This document shows, piece after piece, positions 35,711 to 44,026 of a DNA stretch of 64,000 bases; position 1 is the first letter of the stretch; each line of letters starts with the position of its first letter. Source of the stretch: Moraxella osloensis (GTDB lineage: Bacteria; Pseudomonadota; Gammaproteobacteria; Pseudomonadales; Moraxellaceae). Under the pieces are notes generated by a model. The model was not told where the DNA came from, ran no database searches, and saw nothing but the letters and a program-made list of their open reading frames with translations. The position numbers were made by a program, and so were the translations under genes. The stretch lies in contig NZ_CP047226.1 of assembly GCF_009867135.1 (NCBI RefSeq), positions 682,001-746,000 of the forward strand, written 5' to 3'.

Positions 35711-37096
35711 TTATGGTTGCGCAGTTTTGGCGGTAGTTGAGCTATTTGTTACGGTCGTTTTGGTCGTCGTCGTGGTAGAAGCATTGGTCGGTACCGCGGT
35801 TGAGGCTGGCTGCGATGCCACATAAGGCATGGCTTTGACTTGCTGATCTGGTTTGACTTTGGCGCCACCAACCATCACCACTTGCTCACCTTGTTTTAGA
35901 CCGCTAGTGACAATCCATTGACCTTGGTGGGTACCTTGAACCGTAACTGGGCGTACTTGGATTTTATTATTGGCGTCAACCACATACACGGTTGATTCAC
36001 CTTTGGCTGTACGATTAATGGCACTTTGTGGCAATAATACCGCATTATTGATAATACCTTGAATCAACTGGGCATTCACCATCATCCCGGGCAACAACAC
36101 AAAGTTATCATTGCTAAATACCGCACGCAGATTAACCGTGCCTGTGGTACTATCCACTTTAGCTTCTTCGAAGCGAAGTTGCCCCACCATCGGGTAGGTT
36201 GAGCCATCAGCGAGCTTTAACTGAACCTGTGCGGTACGCGGTGTGCTAAGTTTACCAGCCGCAAATTGCTGACGAAGCGCCAATAACTCGGCGGATGATT
36301 GACTGATATCGACATAAATTGGATTAAGCTGCGAGACGGTTACCATCTGCGTCGTGCCCGCAGTGGCAAGCGCACCGACATTGACATTTGAGCGACTGGT
36401 GATACCACTAATAGGCGCTTTAACCACAGTACGGCTCATGGTGAGCTGATTGCTATTCACTGATTGCTGTGCGCCGCGAGCCGCTGCTTGGGCGGCATCA
36501 ATATTGGCTTGTGCCACCCCGACTTGCGCCTGCGCATTTTTAACCGCTGCTTGAGCGGTACGCACGGCGGTTGCCCCTTGGTCATATTCTTGACTTGAGA
36601 TAGCCTCAGTACCACGTAGCTGTTTTAGACGGTTTAAATTGGTTTGAGCCAGCGCAAGTTCGGCTTGGCGGGTTTCTAGCACCGCTAAGGCATTATTATA
36701 GTTGGCTTTTGCGGTATTGACACTGGCAAGGCTTTGGTCAAGGCTTGCGCGACTACCGGCAAGTACACTGGTGTAGCTATCGGTATTGATTTGATATAAC
36801 GGCTGATTTTGTTTGACAAAAGTGCCTTCGCGAAACAACTGGCGGTCAATAATACCTGACACTTGCGGCGTAACGGTGGCTTCTTGATAGGCGACAACTT
36901 TACCTGATAACTCTTTGGTAAGTGGAATCGTTTGGAATGTTACAGGTTTTACATTGACTATCGTGGGTGGCATTTGCGCCTGTGCACCTGCTGCACCGCC
37001 GCCACTTTGTTGCTGGGCTGCTGTGTCTGACTTATTACACCCGATTAATAAGCTACAACTCGCTAATGACACCATGAACAACACTGGGTATCTCAT
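35711..37096 (-). CDS. RND periplasmic adaptor lipoprotein (AcrA/MexA/AdeI type)
   Basis: The 461-residue membrane fusion protein has a signal peptide and lipobox LIGC (Cys20), a biotinyl-lipoyl hairpin (GKVVAYQEATVTPQVSG ... VVKAPISGITSRSNVNVG), a long alpha-hairpin rich in A, Q, N (about 100-200) and beta-barrel and membrane-proximal domains. It links pump and channel. The last ~35 residues are threonine-rich (NASTTTTTKTTVTNSS), a tail not needed by the fold. It is the first gene of the operon, and the TetR gene is divergent. GAGGT precedes the ATG. Confidence 0.95.
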   Translation of the reverse strand: MRYPVLFMVSLASCSLLIGCNKSDTAAQQQSGGGAAGAQAQMPPTIVNVKPVTFQTIPLTKELSGKVVAYQEATVTPQVSGIIDRQLFREGTFVKQNQPLYQINTDSYTSVLAGSRASLDQSLASVNTAKANYNNALAVLETRQAELALAQTNLNRLKQLRGTEAISSQEYDQGATAVRTAQAAVKNAQAQVGVAQANIDAAQAAARGAQQSVNSNQLTMSRTVVKAPISGITSRSNVNVGALATAGTTQMVTVSQLNPIYVDISQSSAELLALRQQFAAGKLSTPRTAQVQLKLADGSTYPMVGQLRFEEAKVDSTTGTVNLRAVFSNDNFVLLPGMMVNAQLIQGIINNAVLLPQSAINRTAKGESTVYVVDANNKIQVRPVTVQGTHQGQWIVTSGLKQGEQVVMVGGAKVKPDQQVKAMPYVASQPASTAVPTNASTTTTTKTTVTNSSTTAKTAQP

Positions 37097-37385
37097 ACCA
37101 ACCTCATAAAAAATAGGGAATCTTTGAAAAAAATATTATAAAATAAATGCGACATTGTTGTCGCAATATTTACGATAAGACACAAAACTTTAGGATAACT
37201 AAAGGATAGCTAAATTACTACCTAGTGATCGGCAGCGGTTATTTTAAAAAAAAATCTGCAATTGGGAAACCGACAATATTAAACAAAGTAAGTGTTTAAG
37301 CAACAATTATTACCTATTTGTATACATAAAAATTTTAAAATGTCAAAGCCATTGATAGATTTTTTTAATAAGGAAACATTTACGC
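37097..37385. promoter_or_regulatory. Divergent promoter region of the efflux operon and its regulator
   Basis: About 290 AT-rich bp between the two divergent genes. A perfect TATAAT on the minus strand (37140 down to 37135) is the likely -10 of the efflux operon. A palindrome at 37148-37165 overlaps the spacer/-35 position. AAGGAAA precedes the TetR start. Confidence 0.6.
37148..37165. promoter_or_regulatory. Candidate TetR-family operator
   Basis: TGCGACA, spacer TTGT, TGTCGCA is a perfect 7-bp inverted repeat. It lies 52-69 bp upstream of the adaptor start and overlaps the predicted efflux promoter, so binding would block RNA polymerase. Its GC-rich arms stand out from the AT-rich surroundings. 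Confidence 0.65.
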
Positions 37386-37964
37386 ATGACTTTAAGTCGT
37401 AACAAGTCACCTGATTTACGTGTTGTCAAAACCCATAAAGTTATCCGTGAAGCCTTTATTATGTTGTTGTCCGAGCAGGAGTACAACGATATCACTATCC
37501 AAGCAATTTTGAATCGCGCCAAAGTCAATCGTGCTACTTTTTATAAATATTACAGTGGTAAGGGTGATTTGGCAGGGAAGATGATTGATGATTTCAAGCA
37601 GGAAGTCAGCCAGTTATTCCAAGACAGGCTCAATGCCGATAGTCAAATGCTACAAATGATTATGGAAAATCATTCACAAAAGCTGTTTGAACGCCGCCAA
37701 CAGATGCTGGCCCTGTGGAAAATCCGTACCCAACACCACAATCTTTATCATGATATGTTTTTGATGGGTAAACAAAACTTTATTGAACTGGCTAAAAAAC
37801 AAAAGGCGACAGATTATTTAACCGCGGAGGCGATTGATTACCAAGCCACCATGATGGCAACTATCTTTATGGCAAGTTTTAAATACTATTTTGAAAAAGA
37901 TTTGCCAATCCCAGCCGATTTAAAGGTTGACTGGGAGCAAATGCTTATCATCACAATGAGTTAA
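37386..37964 (+). CDS. TetR/AcrR-family transcriptional regulator
   Basis: The 192-residue protein has an N-terminal DNA-binding domain: VVKTHKVIREAFIMLLSEQEYNDITIQAILNRAKVNRATFYKYYSGKGDL, the TetR helix-turn-helix with the YxYYxxK recognition segment. The remaining ~130 residues form a helical ligand domain rich in M and Q. Its position divergent to the RND operon makes it the likely local repressor, relieved when a pump substrate binds. The gene ends 15 bp before the convergent hydrolase gene. Confidence 0.9.
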   Translation: MTLSRNKSPDLRVVKTHKVIREAFIMLLSEQEYNDITIQAILNRAKVNRATFYKYYSGKGDLAGKMIDDFKQEVSQLFQDRLNADSQMLQMIMENHSQKLFERRQQMLALWKIRTQHHNLYHDMFLMGKQNFIELAKKQKATDYLTAEAIDYQATMMATIFMASFKYYFEKDLPIPADLKVDWEQMLIITMS

Positions 37965-37978
37965 TTTTCGCATCACAA

Positions 37979-38959
37979 TCAATTGATTTGCGCATTGTAA
38001 CTAAAATGCGCGATAAACTGGCTTGCCAATTGTTCTATCAGCGCAAGTGGCATGTCGTGACCAAGCTCATCAATGAGTATCAATTGACTGTGCGCAATAT
38101 GCTTGGCAAGCGAGTAGGCATGACTAAATGGAATGAGTTTGTCTTGTTTGCCATGAATAATGAGGGTGGGCTGGTAGATTTGTTTGTCAATATCGACCAG
38201 TGACCCCGTCGCCAAAATCGCCAGTAACTGCCGCTGCGTACCTTTTGGGTAAAAACGCCGTTTAAACAGTTTTTTAGCTTTGCTCAATGCCGCTTGTTCA
38301 TCAAAGTAATCGGGGCTGGCGATGGTCTTGATGGTCTGCACGAACTGCTGGGTCAATGTGTCAGTATCTTGGCTTTCGGGTAGTGGCTGGGTAAAGGCCC
38401 TGATGGCTTCAATGGCGGGTGGGCGCGAAAAGGGTCGATTGTTACTGGTGGATAATAGTCCCAATTTTTCTACTTGGTGTGGATAACGCACCGCCATGAT
38501 TTGCGCAATCATACCGCCCATTGATTGACCAATCACAAAGTATTTTTTGATACCCAACATTTTGAGCAGTTGATAGGCATCTTCTGCCATATCGTACAAA
38601 TCATACGGAGTTTGCAGGTTTTTAAGCGGTAAACCCAGTCCGAATCTGCCCAGTAATTTGGCTTTATAAATGGGCGAATCATGAGCAGGAGTTAGTTTTT
38701 TGTGCTTAAGTTTGCTGGATTTGCCTATGTCGCGATTGTCAAATCGCACCACCCGAAAGCCAGCATTGATTAACGCATAGCAAAATTCATTGGGCCATAC
38801 CAAGCTTTGCGCGCCTAAGCCCATAATCAGTACGATGGCAGGGTGAGTAGGGTCGCCACCGACTTCCACATAGAATTTATACTTTGGGGTATGCACCTTG
38901 GCGGCCTGCATAAAATCCGCGTGTTTGGAAGGCTTAAATTTAATTGGGTGGTCAGTCAT
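37979..38959 (-). CDS. Alpha/beta hydrolase
   Basis: The 326-residue protein of the esterase/haloperoxidase group has the oxyanion segment VLIMGLGAQSLVWP, RVVRFDNRDIGKSSKL, the nucleophile elbow GQSMGG, the acid in LIIHGKQDKLIP and the histidine in DELGHDMP. There is no signal peptide. Sequence resembles lipolytic/aclacinomycin-methylesterase-like enzymes; the substrate is unknown. It is convergent with the TetR gene and downstream of ispB on the same strand, with ~60 bp between. Confidence 0.88.
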   Translation of the reverse strand: MTDHPIKFKPSKHADFMQAAKVHTPKYKFYVEVGGDPTHPAIVLIMGLGAQSLVWPNEFCYALINAGFRVVRFDNRDIGKSSKLKHKKLTPAHDSPIYKAKLLGRFGLGLPLKNLQTPYDLYDMAEDAYQLLKMLGIKKYFVIGQSMGGMIAQIMAVRYPHQVEKLGLLSTSNNRPFSRPPAIEAIRAFTQPLPESQDTDTLTQQFVQTIKTIASPDYFDEQAALSKAKKLFKRRFYPKGTQRQLLAILATGSLVDIDKQIYQPTLIIHGKQDKLIPFSHAYSLAKHIAHSQLILIDELGHDMPLALIEQLASQFIAHFSYNAQIN

Positions 38960-39016
38960 GGCAAATTTGGGATTTTTCGCCTCAATTTAGCAAAGGTTTA
39001 TGAATGATTAATGACG

Positions 39017-40060
39017 TTAATATAACCTTTGGCTGGCAAGCGTCATCAAATCGAGTAAACCTTGACGGTATCGTGAATCTGGTAAGGTCAGTACGGCTTG
39101 TCTAGCAATCTCGCTTTCTTGCATCGCTTTGTCGCGGCAATACGCCAGAGCGCCGCTGTTTTTGACAATCTCAATAATCTCGCCCGTGTCTTGCACTTCC
39201 CCTGTCTGAATAGCAATCCGCAATTTTTCATGCGTATCACCCGTGGTCATTTCAAGCGCTTTAATCAGCGGCAAGGTGGGCTTGCCTTCAGCGATATCAT
39301 CACCCACGTTTTTGCCGAGCACCTCACTGTCACCGACAAAATCGAGCACGTCATCAATGATTTGGAAGGCATTACCAAAGTGCTGACCAAATTTGGCGAA
39401 GGCGTCATTGTATTCAGGGCGATTTTCCAAAATAGCCACGCCTTGACTTGCCATCATAAATAGCCGAGAGGTTTTACCGTCAATGATTTTCATATAATCG
39501 GCTTCAGTAGCTTTCGGGTCATGCTGATGTTGTAGCTGCAATACTTCCCCTTCAGCGATATCACAAGTGCCATCTGAGAATAACTGCAATAACGGCAACG
39601 AGCCAAAACCTACCAAAAGATTAAATGAACGGGCAATCAGATAGTCACCCACCAATACAGCCGTTGCATTATCCCACGTTGCATTCGCGGTCGGCTTACC
39701 ACGGCGCATACCTGAGGCATCAATCACATCGTCATGTACTAACGTTGCGGTATGCAGCATTTCAGTAATTGCGCCCAAATGCATGGCAGCGTGTGAGGGC
39801 TGGTCGTTACAAATGCGTGAGCAAAGTAGCGAAATTAAGGGGCGCATACGCTTACCGCCTGCGTTGATGACATGCTGACTCACCGACATGACCAGTTTGA
39901 CTTTAGAGCTTAGACTGCCATACACCTGCTTGTCCATAATCTCGAAATCATCAGCGATAATAGATTGAATCTGCTGATAGGTGACAGGCGTGCTGTTACT
40001 GTCTTTGGTAACAGCATTGATAGCAGTGGATGTAGGATTTGATTGTTCATTGTCTAGCAT
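39017..40060 (-). CDS. ispB: Octaprenyl diphosphate synthase-type polyprenyl synthetase
   Basis: The ~347-residue trans-prenyltransferase has the first aspartate-rich motif LVHDDVIDASGMRRGKPTAN, GKTSRLFMMA and the second motif QIIDDVLDFVGD. It lengthens farnesyl diphosphate to the side chain of ubiquinone. The position divergent to rplU-rpmA matches E. coli and relatives. The ATG at 40060 is preferred; a TTG four codons earlier is possible, and neither has a clear ribosome site. A ~25-residue polar leader precedes the conserved part. Confidence 0.93.
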   Translation of the reverse strand: MLDNEQSNPTSTAINAVTKDSNSTPVTYQQIQSIIADDFEIMDKQVYGSLSSKVKLVMSVSQHVINAGGKRMRPLISLLCSRICNDQPSHAAMHLGAITEMLHTATLVHDDVIDASGMRRGKPTANATWDNATAVLVGDYLIARSFNLLVGFGSLPLLQLFSDGTCDIAEGEVLQLQHQHDPKATEADYMKIIDGKTSRLFMMASQGVAILENRPEYNDAFAKFGQHFGNAFQIIDDVLDFVGDSEVLGKNVGDDIAEGKPTLPLIKALEMTTGDTHEKLRIAIQTGEVQDTGEIIEIVKNSGALAYCRDKAMQESEIARQAVLTLPDSRYRQGLLDLMTLASQRLY

Positions 40061-40377
40061 AGGTTGGCTCAAAGCTTGGAGTGAAAATTCGTGAAATTTG
40101 GCTTGGGGTGAAGGTCGGCAAAATCATACCATACTGCCGTTTTTTGTGTAAGTTATTGCTCTGTATTTTTATTGGCGACTTGTATTACTGAGCGGACACT
40201 GTGTTGAGAAATGCGCAATAATTTATCAGCCAAAATCGACCCCGCATCCGTGAAGTTTTACTTGATTTTAAACACTAAAAACGTTAAAATCGCGACCTTA
40301 TATTTCCCTGTGTATCCGTCGTAGAAGTGTTATCGCCCTTGGTAGCCACGGTGTACGGGTTTATTGGAGCAACCAAG
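40061..40377. other. Divergent intergenic region ispB / rplU
   Basis: About 315 bp. It contains the rplU promoter (40262-40290) and a ~80-base 5' leader. An ispB promoter should lie on the other strand. I see no gene. Confidence 0.5.
40262..40290 (+). promoter_or_regulatory. Promoter of rplU-rpmA
   Basis: TTGATT (40262-40267) and TAAAAT (40285-40290) are separated by exactly 17 bp. This leaves a leader of about 80 bases before the L21 start. Confidence 0.75.
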
Positions 40378-40689
40378 ATGTATGCAGTAATCAAAAGTGG
40401 TGGTAAACAACATCGCGTCGTTCAAGATGAATATTTAAAAGTTGAATTACTAAAAGCTGAAAAAGGCGATACCATCAAAATTGAAGACGTTTTAATGGTC
40501 GTTGATGGCAGCGATATCAAAATTGGTCAACCTGTGGTTGCCGGTGCAGTGGTCGAAGCTGAAGTAGTAGAACATGGTCGTGGCGAAAAAGTACGTATTG
40601 TCAAACACAAACGTCGTAAACACTATCATAAAGAACAAGGTCACCGTCAATGGTATACTTTGTTAAAAATCAAAGCAATCACTGCTTAA
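40378..40689 (+). CDS. rplU: Large ribosomal subunit protein bL21
   Basis: The 103-residue protein starts [14 protein letters not shown] and has the basic segment [20 protein letters not shown], typical of L21, which binds 23S rRNA near L20. The start at 40378 is the standard L21 start. An in-frame extension upstream is not part of the family. rpmA follows after 40 bp in the usual order. Confidence 0.98.
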   Translation: MYAVIKSGGKQHRVVQDEYLKVELLKAEKGDTIKIEDVLMVVDGSDIKIGQPVVAGAVVEAEVVEHGRGEKVRIVKHKRRKHYHKEQGHRQWYTLLKIKAITA

Positions 40690-40729
40690 TTGACTATTTC
40701 AAACACATTAATCTCTAGGAGACATCGAC

Positions 40730-40993
40730 ATGGCACATAAAAAAGCCGCAGGTTCTACCCGTAACGGTCGTGATTCAAACCCAAAAATGCTTGGCGTAAA
40801 AATCTTTGGCGGTCAACAAGTTGTTGCTGGTAACATCATTGTACGTCAACGTGGTACAGAATTTCACGCAGGTGAAGGTGTAGGTATGGGTCGTGACCAT
40901 ACATTATTTGCTTTAACTGACGGTGTGGTAAAATTTGCTGTTAAAGGTAAATTCAATCGTCGCTACGTATTTGTTGAAGGCGCAGCTGAATAA
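40730..40993 (+). CDS. rpmA: Large ribosomal subunit protein bL27
   Basis: The 87-residue protein starts [17 protein letters not shown]; the N-terminal tail reaches the peptidyl-transferase centre in L27. [22 protein letters not shown] is the conserved core. AGGAGA precedes the ATG. Co-transcribed with rplU and followed by a strong terminator. Confidence 0.98.
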   Translation: MAHKKAAGSTRNGRDSNPKMLGVKIFGGQQVVAGNIIVRQRGTEFHAGEGVGMGRDHTLFALTDGVVKFAVKGKFNRRYVFVEGAAE

Positions 40994-41018
40994 TCATTTA
41001 GCTTGTTGTTAAACAAAT

Positions 41019-41050
41019 TAACCCAATAAGTTGCACTTATTGGGTTTTTT
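41019..41050 (+). terminator. Terminator of rplU-rpmA
   Basis: ACCCAATAAG (41021-41030), loop TTGCA, CTTATTGGGT, then a T-run. Confidence 0.92.
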
Positions 41051-41251
41051 ATTGCTTATAGCCAAGCGTGTTAACGGGTTTTGGATAGTTTTCAATGGCT
41101 TGGCAGTGGTTAGTCATTATCTAATCAAAACTTTCTTAGCACTCAGCTATTGTTACATTTGTTACAACTTCAACAACAATCATTGCATGGGGCGTCTAGT
41201 AGGGTAAGAAAAATTTAGCGACAATACCTGTCAGCGAATTTAGCTTAACTC

Positions 41252-41281
41252 GTTAATTTTTAATTGGTTAATTTTTAATTG
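41252..41281. repeat. 15-bp tandem duplication
   Basis: GTTAATTTTTAATTG at 41252-41266 is repeated exactly at 41267-41281. Confidence 0.85.
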
Positions 41282-41363
41282 ATTGATTAGCCTGTTGGGC
41301 TGATATTATTTTTGAATATTTTTTCTAAACTTTTAACAATTTTTATTGAATGAGGAACCTACT

Positions 41364-42065
41364 ATGACAACATCTACCAATAAAATTATCAGTAAATTAG
41401 CCACAAAATTAGTCACAGGTACATTATCAGCACTATTGATTGCCAGCATGCCGATGACAGTCGCTATGCAATCAGCCAATGCCGCTGTCGCCAACTCAGC
41501 AAGCGCGGCAACAAACTTAAATAACCTACTTAAAAATGTCAAAAGCATGACAGCTAATTTTAGTCAAACCACCTCTGGCGCAGGCGGCAAGGGCTTAAGT
41601 AAGGCATCAAGGAATTTCTCAGGTACCATGGCTGTGCAACGCCCAAACCAGTTTCGTTGGCAGATTGATGGTACGGCATCGCAACTGATTGTTGCCAATG
41701 GCAATACGCTTTGGGTGTATGATAAAGACTTAAATCAAGCGACTAAGCAAAGCGTGAGCAATCAAGTAGGGGATACGCCAGCACTGATTTTGTCAGGCGA
41801 TCCTAGCAAAATCGCCAATAGTTTCAATGTTACCCAGCCGATTGCCTCAAAAAAATATTATGTGCTGTATCCAAAAAGTGGCAATGCCAACTTTAAAAGC
41901 TTAGGTATCGCTTTTAACGGCGGTAATCCTGTGATGATGGTATTAAATGATAATTTGGGACAAACCACCACTATTCGATTCTCAAATGTGAAACGCAATA
42001 CGTCAATTGCCAGTAATCAATTTAGCTTCACGCCACCTAAAGGCGTTGATGTGATTAACCAATAA
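41364..42065 (+). CDS. lolA: Outer membrane lipoprotein carrier protein LolA
   Basis: The ~233-residue periplasmic chaperone has a long signal peptide with a hydrophobic core (LVTGTLSALLIASMPMTVAM). The mature part contains LNNLLKNVKSMTANFSQTT, FSGTMAVQRPNQFRWQIDG, QLIVANGNTLWVYDKDLNQ and ILSGDP, the LolA signature. It ferries lipoproteins from LolCDE to LolB. GAGGAA before the ATG at 41364 sets the start. It is alone, with a terminator downstream. Confidence 0.95.
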   Translation: MTTSTNKIISKLATKLVTGTLSALLIASMPMTVAMQSANAAVANSASAATNLNNLLKNVKSMTANFSQTTSGAGGKGLSKASRNFSGTMAVQRPNQFRWQIDGTASQLIVANGNTLWVYDKDLNQATKQSVSNQVGDTPALILSGDPSKIANSFNVTQPIASKKYYVLYPKSGNANFKSLGIAFNGGNPVMMVLNDNLGQTTTIRFSNVKRNTSIASNQFSFTPPKGVDVINQ

Positions 42066-42112
42066 GTATTTAACTATCTCAAAATACCTTATTTAAATGA
42101 TTGTTGGCTGAT

Positions 42113-42139
42113 AAACCCTGCTTATGGCGGGGTTTTTTT
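42113..42139 (+). terminator. Terminator of lolA
   Basis: AAACCCTGC pairs with GCGGGGTTT (one G-T pair), followed by a T-run. Confidence 0.85.
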
Positions 42140-42389
42140 GCTAAAGTGTTGCTATTTAATTAACGGTTAATTACCGGAAGATTGAAGCCTGCTACTAGCA
42201 TTTTTTACATAAAATGAGTAAACTATCCGTGTTTTAGCCAGTTAACAGCAATATATAGTTACTTTTGTTAAAATACGCATTTTTATAAAGTGATGTAATG
42301 CTACTTTATATTAGGTTTTCATCGTGGTTTTAGCAATATATTTGACTAGCCTGTTTAGTAACTAGCCAATCACTCACCGATTACAATAA

Positions 42390-42591
42390 TGGTCAATGGA
42401 TGTGCAGCGGGGCAGCTTGTTAGCTGGTACGAGGTAATCTTAAGGAAAATAGTTCTTAAGACGTTATCTGCCATCGTCTTTGTGATATTACGCTTGAGCC
42501 AGACGGGCTTGGTGGAAGTATCAAAAATATCGTCCCAACTTGAATTGCTTAACCTACGTAACGGTTAGTCGTATTGCCCAGGAGTATCCTC
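42390..42591 (+). promoter_or_regulatory. Possible structured 5' leader of the nuo operon
   Basis: Several hairpins can be drawn by eye: CAGCTTGTTAGCTG, CTTAAG...CTTAAG (either side of GAAAATAGTT) and TAACC...GGTTA just before the AGGAG ribosome site of nuoA. The stretch is less AT-rich than the upstream spacer. No known riboswitch class is recognised. Confidence 0.35.
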
Positions 42592-43125
42592 ATGATTCCA
42601 GTCATTGATTGGTCTGCAATTGTATTTATTTTGGCAGCCATAGGACTTTGTATTTTCATGCTTGTTGTACCAAGATTGTTAGGTGGTACTTCTAAAGGCT
42701 TTCAAAAGCAAGAAAATTTCGAGTCGGGTGTGGTCAGTGCTGGTTCTGCCAGAATCCGTTTATCTGCAAAATTCTATATCGTCGCTATCTTCTTTGTTAT
42801 CTTTGACTTAGAAGCATTATATCTATATACCTATGCGGTATCGGTCAGAGAAGCAGGTTGGCTGGGATTTTGGACCGTTGTGCTGTTTGTGGTAGAGCTG
42901 TTAATCGGTTTATATTATCTGCTCAAACTAGGGGCACTTAACTGGTCACCTGCAGACAAAAAGCCAAAACCAAAACGTTTGGCTGCGGCGCCTGCGGGCT
43001 TTAATCTGGCTGATATTACCCGCTTTAATGGTGTTGAAGAGTTAGAAATTGATCCGACTGGTAAAATCCCTGCACAGTTGTCTGGCGCAATGAACCAAAA
43101 CCCAAACAATAACGCGGTAAAATAA
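42592..43125 (+). CDS. nuoA: NADH-quinone oxidoreductase subunit A
   Basis: The ~177-residue membrane subunit has three helices, with the signature ENFESGVVSAGSARIRLSAKFYIVAIFFVIFDLEALYLY split over the second helix and loop. AGGAG precedes the ATG at 42592. The C-terminal ~55 residues after the third helix form a polar cytoplasmic tail longer than in E. coli. It opens the 13-gene nuo operon. Confidence 0.96.
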   Translation: MIPVIDWSAIVFILAAIGLCIFMLVVPRLLGGTSKGFQKQENFESGVVSAGSARIRLSAKFYIVAIFFVIFDLEALYLYTYAVSVREAGWLGFWTVVLFVVELLIGLYYLLKLGALNWSPADKKPKPKRLAAAPAGFNLADITRFNGVEELEIDPTGKIPAQLSGAMNQNPNNNAVK

Positions 43126-43218
43126 TAACCCGACTTTGCAATCTATGTTGCAAGGTCTTTTGCATTTGTAGTGACATAGAGCGAAATCCTGCTTTAAAAA
43201 TCAAGGTGATCGAGCATT

Positions 43219-43881
43219 ATGAAATATACATTAACCAAAGCCAATCCAGATGCCGACAGATTTCCAGACCAAACCCGTCAAATTATTGACGAAGAGGAAG
43301 TCAATAAAAACGTCGTCATGACGCGATTAGAAGATTTGACCCATAGCCTTGCAAACTGGGGTCGTAAGCATTCATTGTGGCCATTTAACTTTGGCACCTC
43401 GTGCTGCTACGTAGAATACGCAACGACATTAACAGGCGTGCACGACTTGTCTCGCTTTGGCGCTGAGGTTATTCGTGCGTCACCGCGCCAAGCTGACGTG
43501 ATGATTGTGGCAGGTACTTGCTTTATGAAGATGGCGCCTGTTATTCAGCGTCTCTATGAGCAAATGCTTGAGCCTAAATGGGTCATCTCAATGGGTGCCT
43601 GTGCCAATTCAGGCGGCATGTACGATGTATATTCAGTGGTGCAAGGCGTTGATAAAATCATTCCCGTTGATGTGTATATCCCTGGTTGCCCCCCACGTCC
43701 AGAAGCCTTGATTCAAGCCATCATGCTGCTGCAAGAATCGATTACTAAAGAACGTCGTCCACTCGGTATTCATGTCAATGACCAAGGTATCTACCAACCT
43801 GTCATGCAGCCAGAACGTGACCGTAAACAAGCCGAGCGCATCGCGGTCAAAAATCTACGCAGCCCAGATAACATTGAGTAA
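43219..43881 (+). CDS. nuoB: NADH-quinone oxidoreductase subunit B
   Basis: The 220-residue subunit holds cluster N2. Its ligands are visible: the tandem cysteines in GTSCCYVEY, the third in GTCFMKMAP and the fourth in [10 protein letters not shown]2 passes electrons to quinone at the junction with NuoCD. AAGGTG lies upstream of the ATG. The TAA stop begins a 17-bp tandem duplication (43879-43912). Confidence 0.98.
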   Translation: MKYTLTKANPDADRFPDQTRQIIDEEEVNKNVVMTRLEDLTHSLANWGRKHSLWPFNFGTSCCYVEYATTLTGVHDLSRFGAEVIRASPRQADVMIVAGTCFMKMAPVIQRLYEQMLEPKWVISMGACANSGGMYDVYSVVQGVDKIIPVDVYIPGCPPRPEALIQAIMLLQESITKERRPLGIHVNDQGIYQPVMQPERDRKQAERIAVKNLRSPDNIE

Positions 43882-43912
43882 TGCTAGAGATTGGTTAATG
43901 CTAGAGTCAATC
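43879..43912. repeat. 17-bp tandem duplication containing the nuoB stop
   Basis: TAATGCTAGAGATTGGT (43879-43895) is followed by TAATGCTAGAGTCAATC (43896-43912). The first three bases are the nuoB stop codon. The first 11 bases are identical. Confidence 0.8.
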
Positions 43913-44026
43913 TCTGGATAGATTTAGGATGAATTTTCGCTAAGTAAAAGCTTATCGAATTGCGTTCAAAACAAAAAAGGTATTCCACTACCTTCTTAAT
44001 AATTGTGAATGAGGAAAGTGCCACTC

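Larger units (their letters stand above)
40994..41363. other. Intergenic region rpmA / lolA
   Basis: About 370 bp with the rpmA terminator at the left, a 15-bp duplication at 41252-41281, and presumably the lolA promoter. No gene seen. Confidence 0.45.
42066..42591. other. Region upstream of the nuo operon
   Basis: About 525 bp. The left part holds the lolA terminator (42113-42139). The right part (~42390-42591) has several short inverted repeats and looks like a structured 5' leader, listed separately. No gene seen. Confidence 0.5.

Noticed and set aside
42265-42289. TTGTTA / TATAAA as the nuo promoter
   Set aside because: The spacer is only about 13 bp, too short for a standard sigma-70 promoter.
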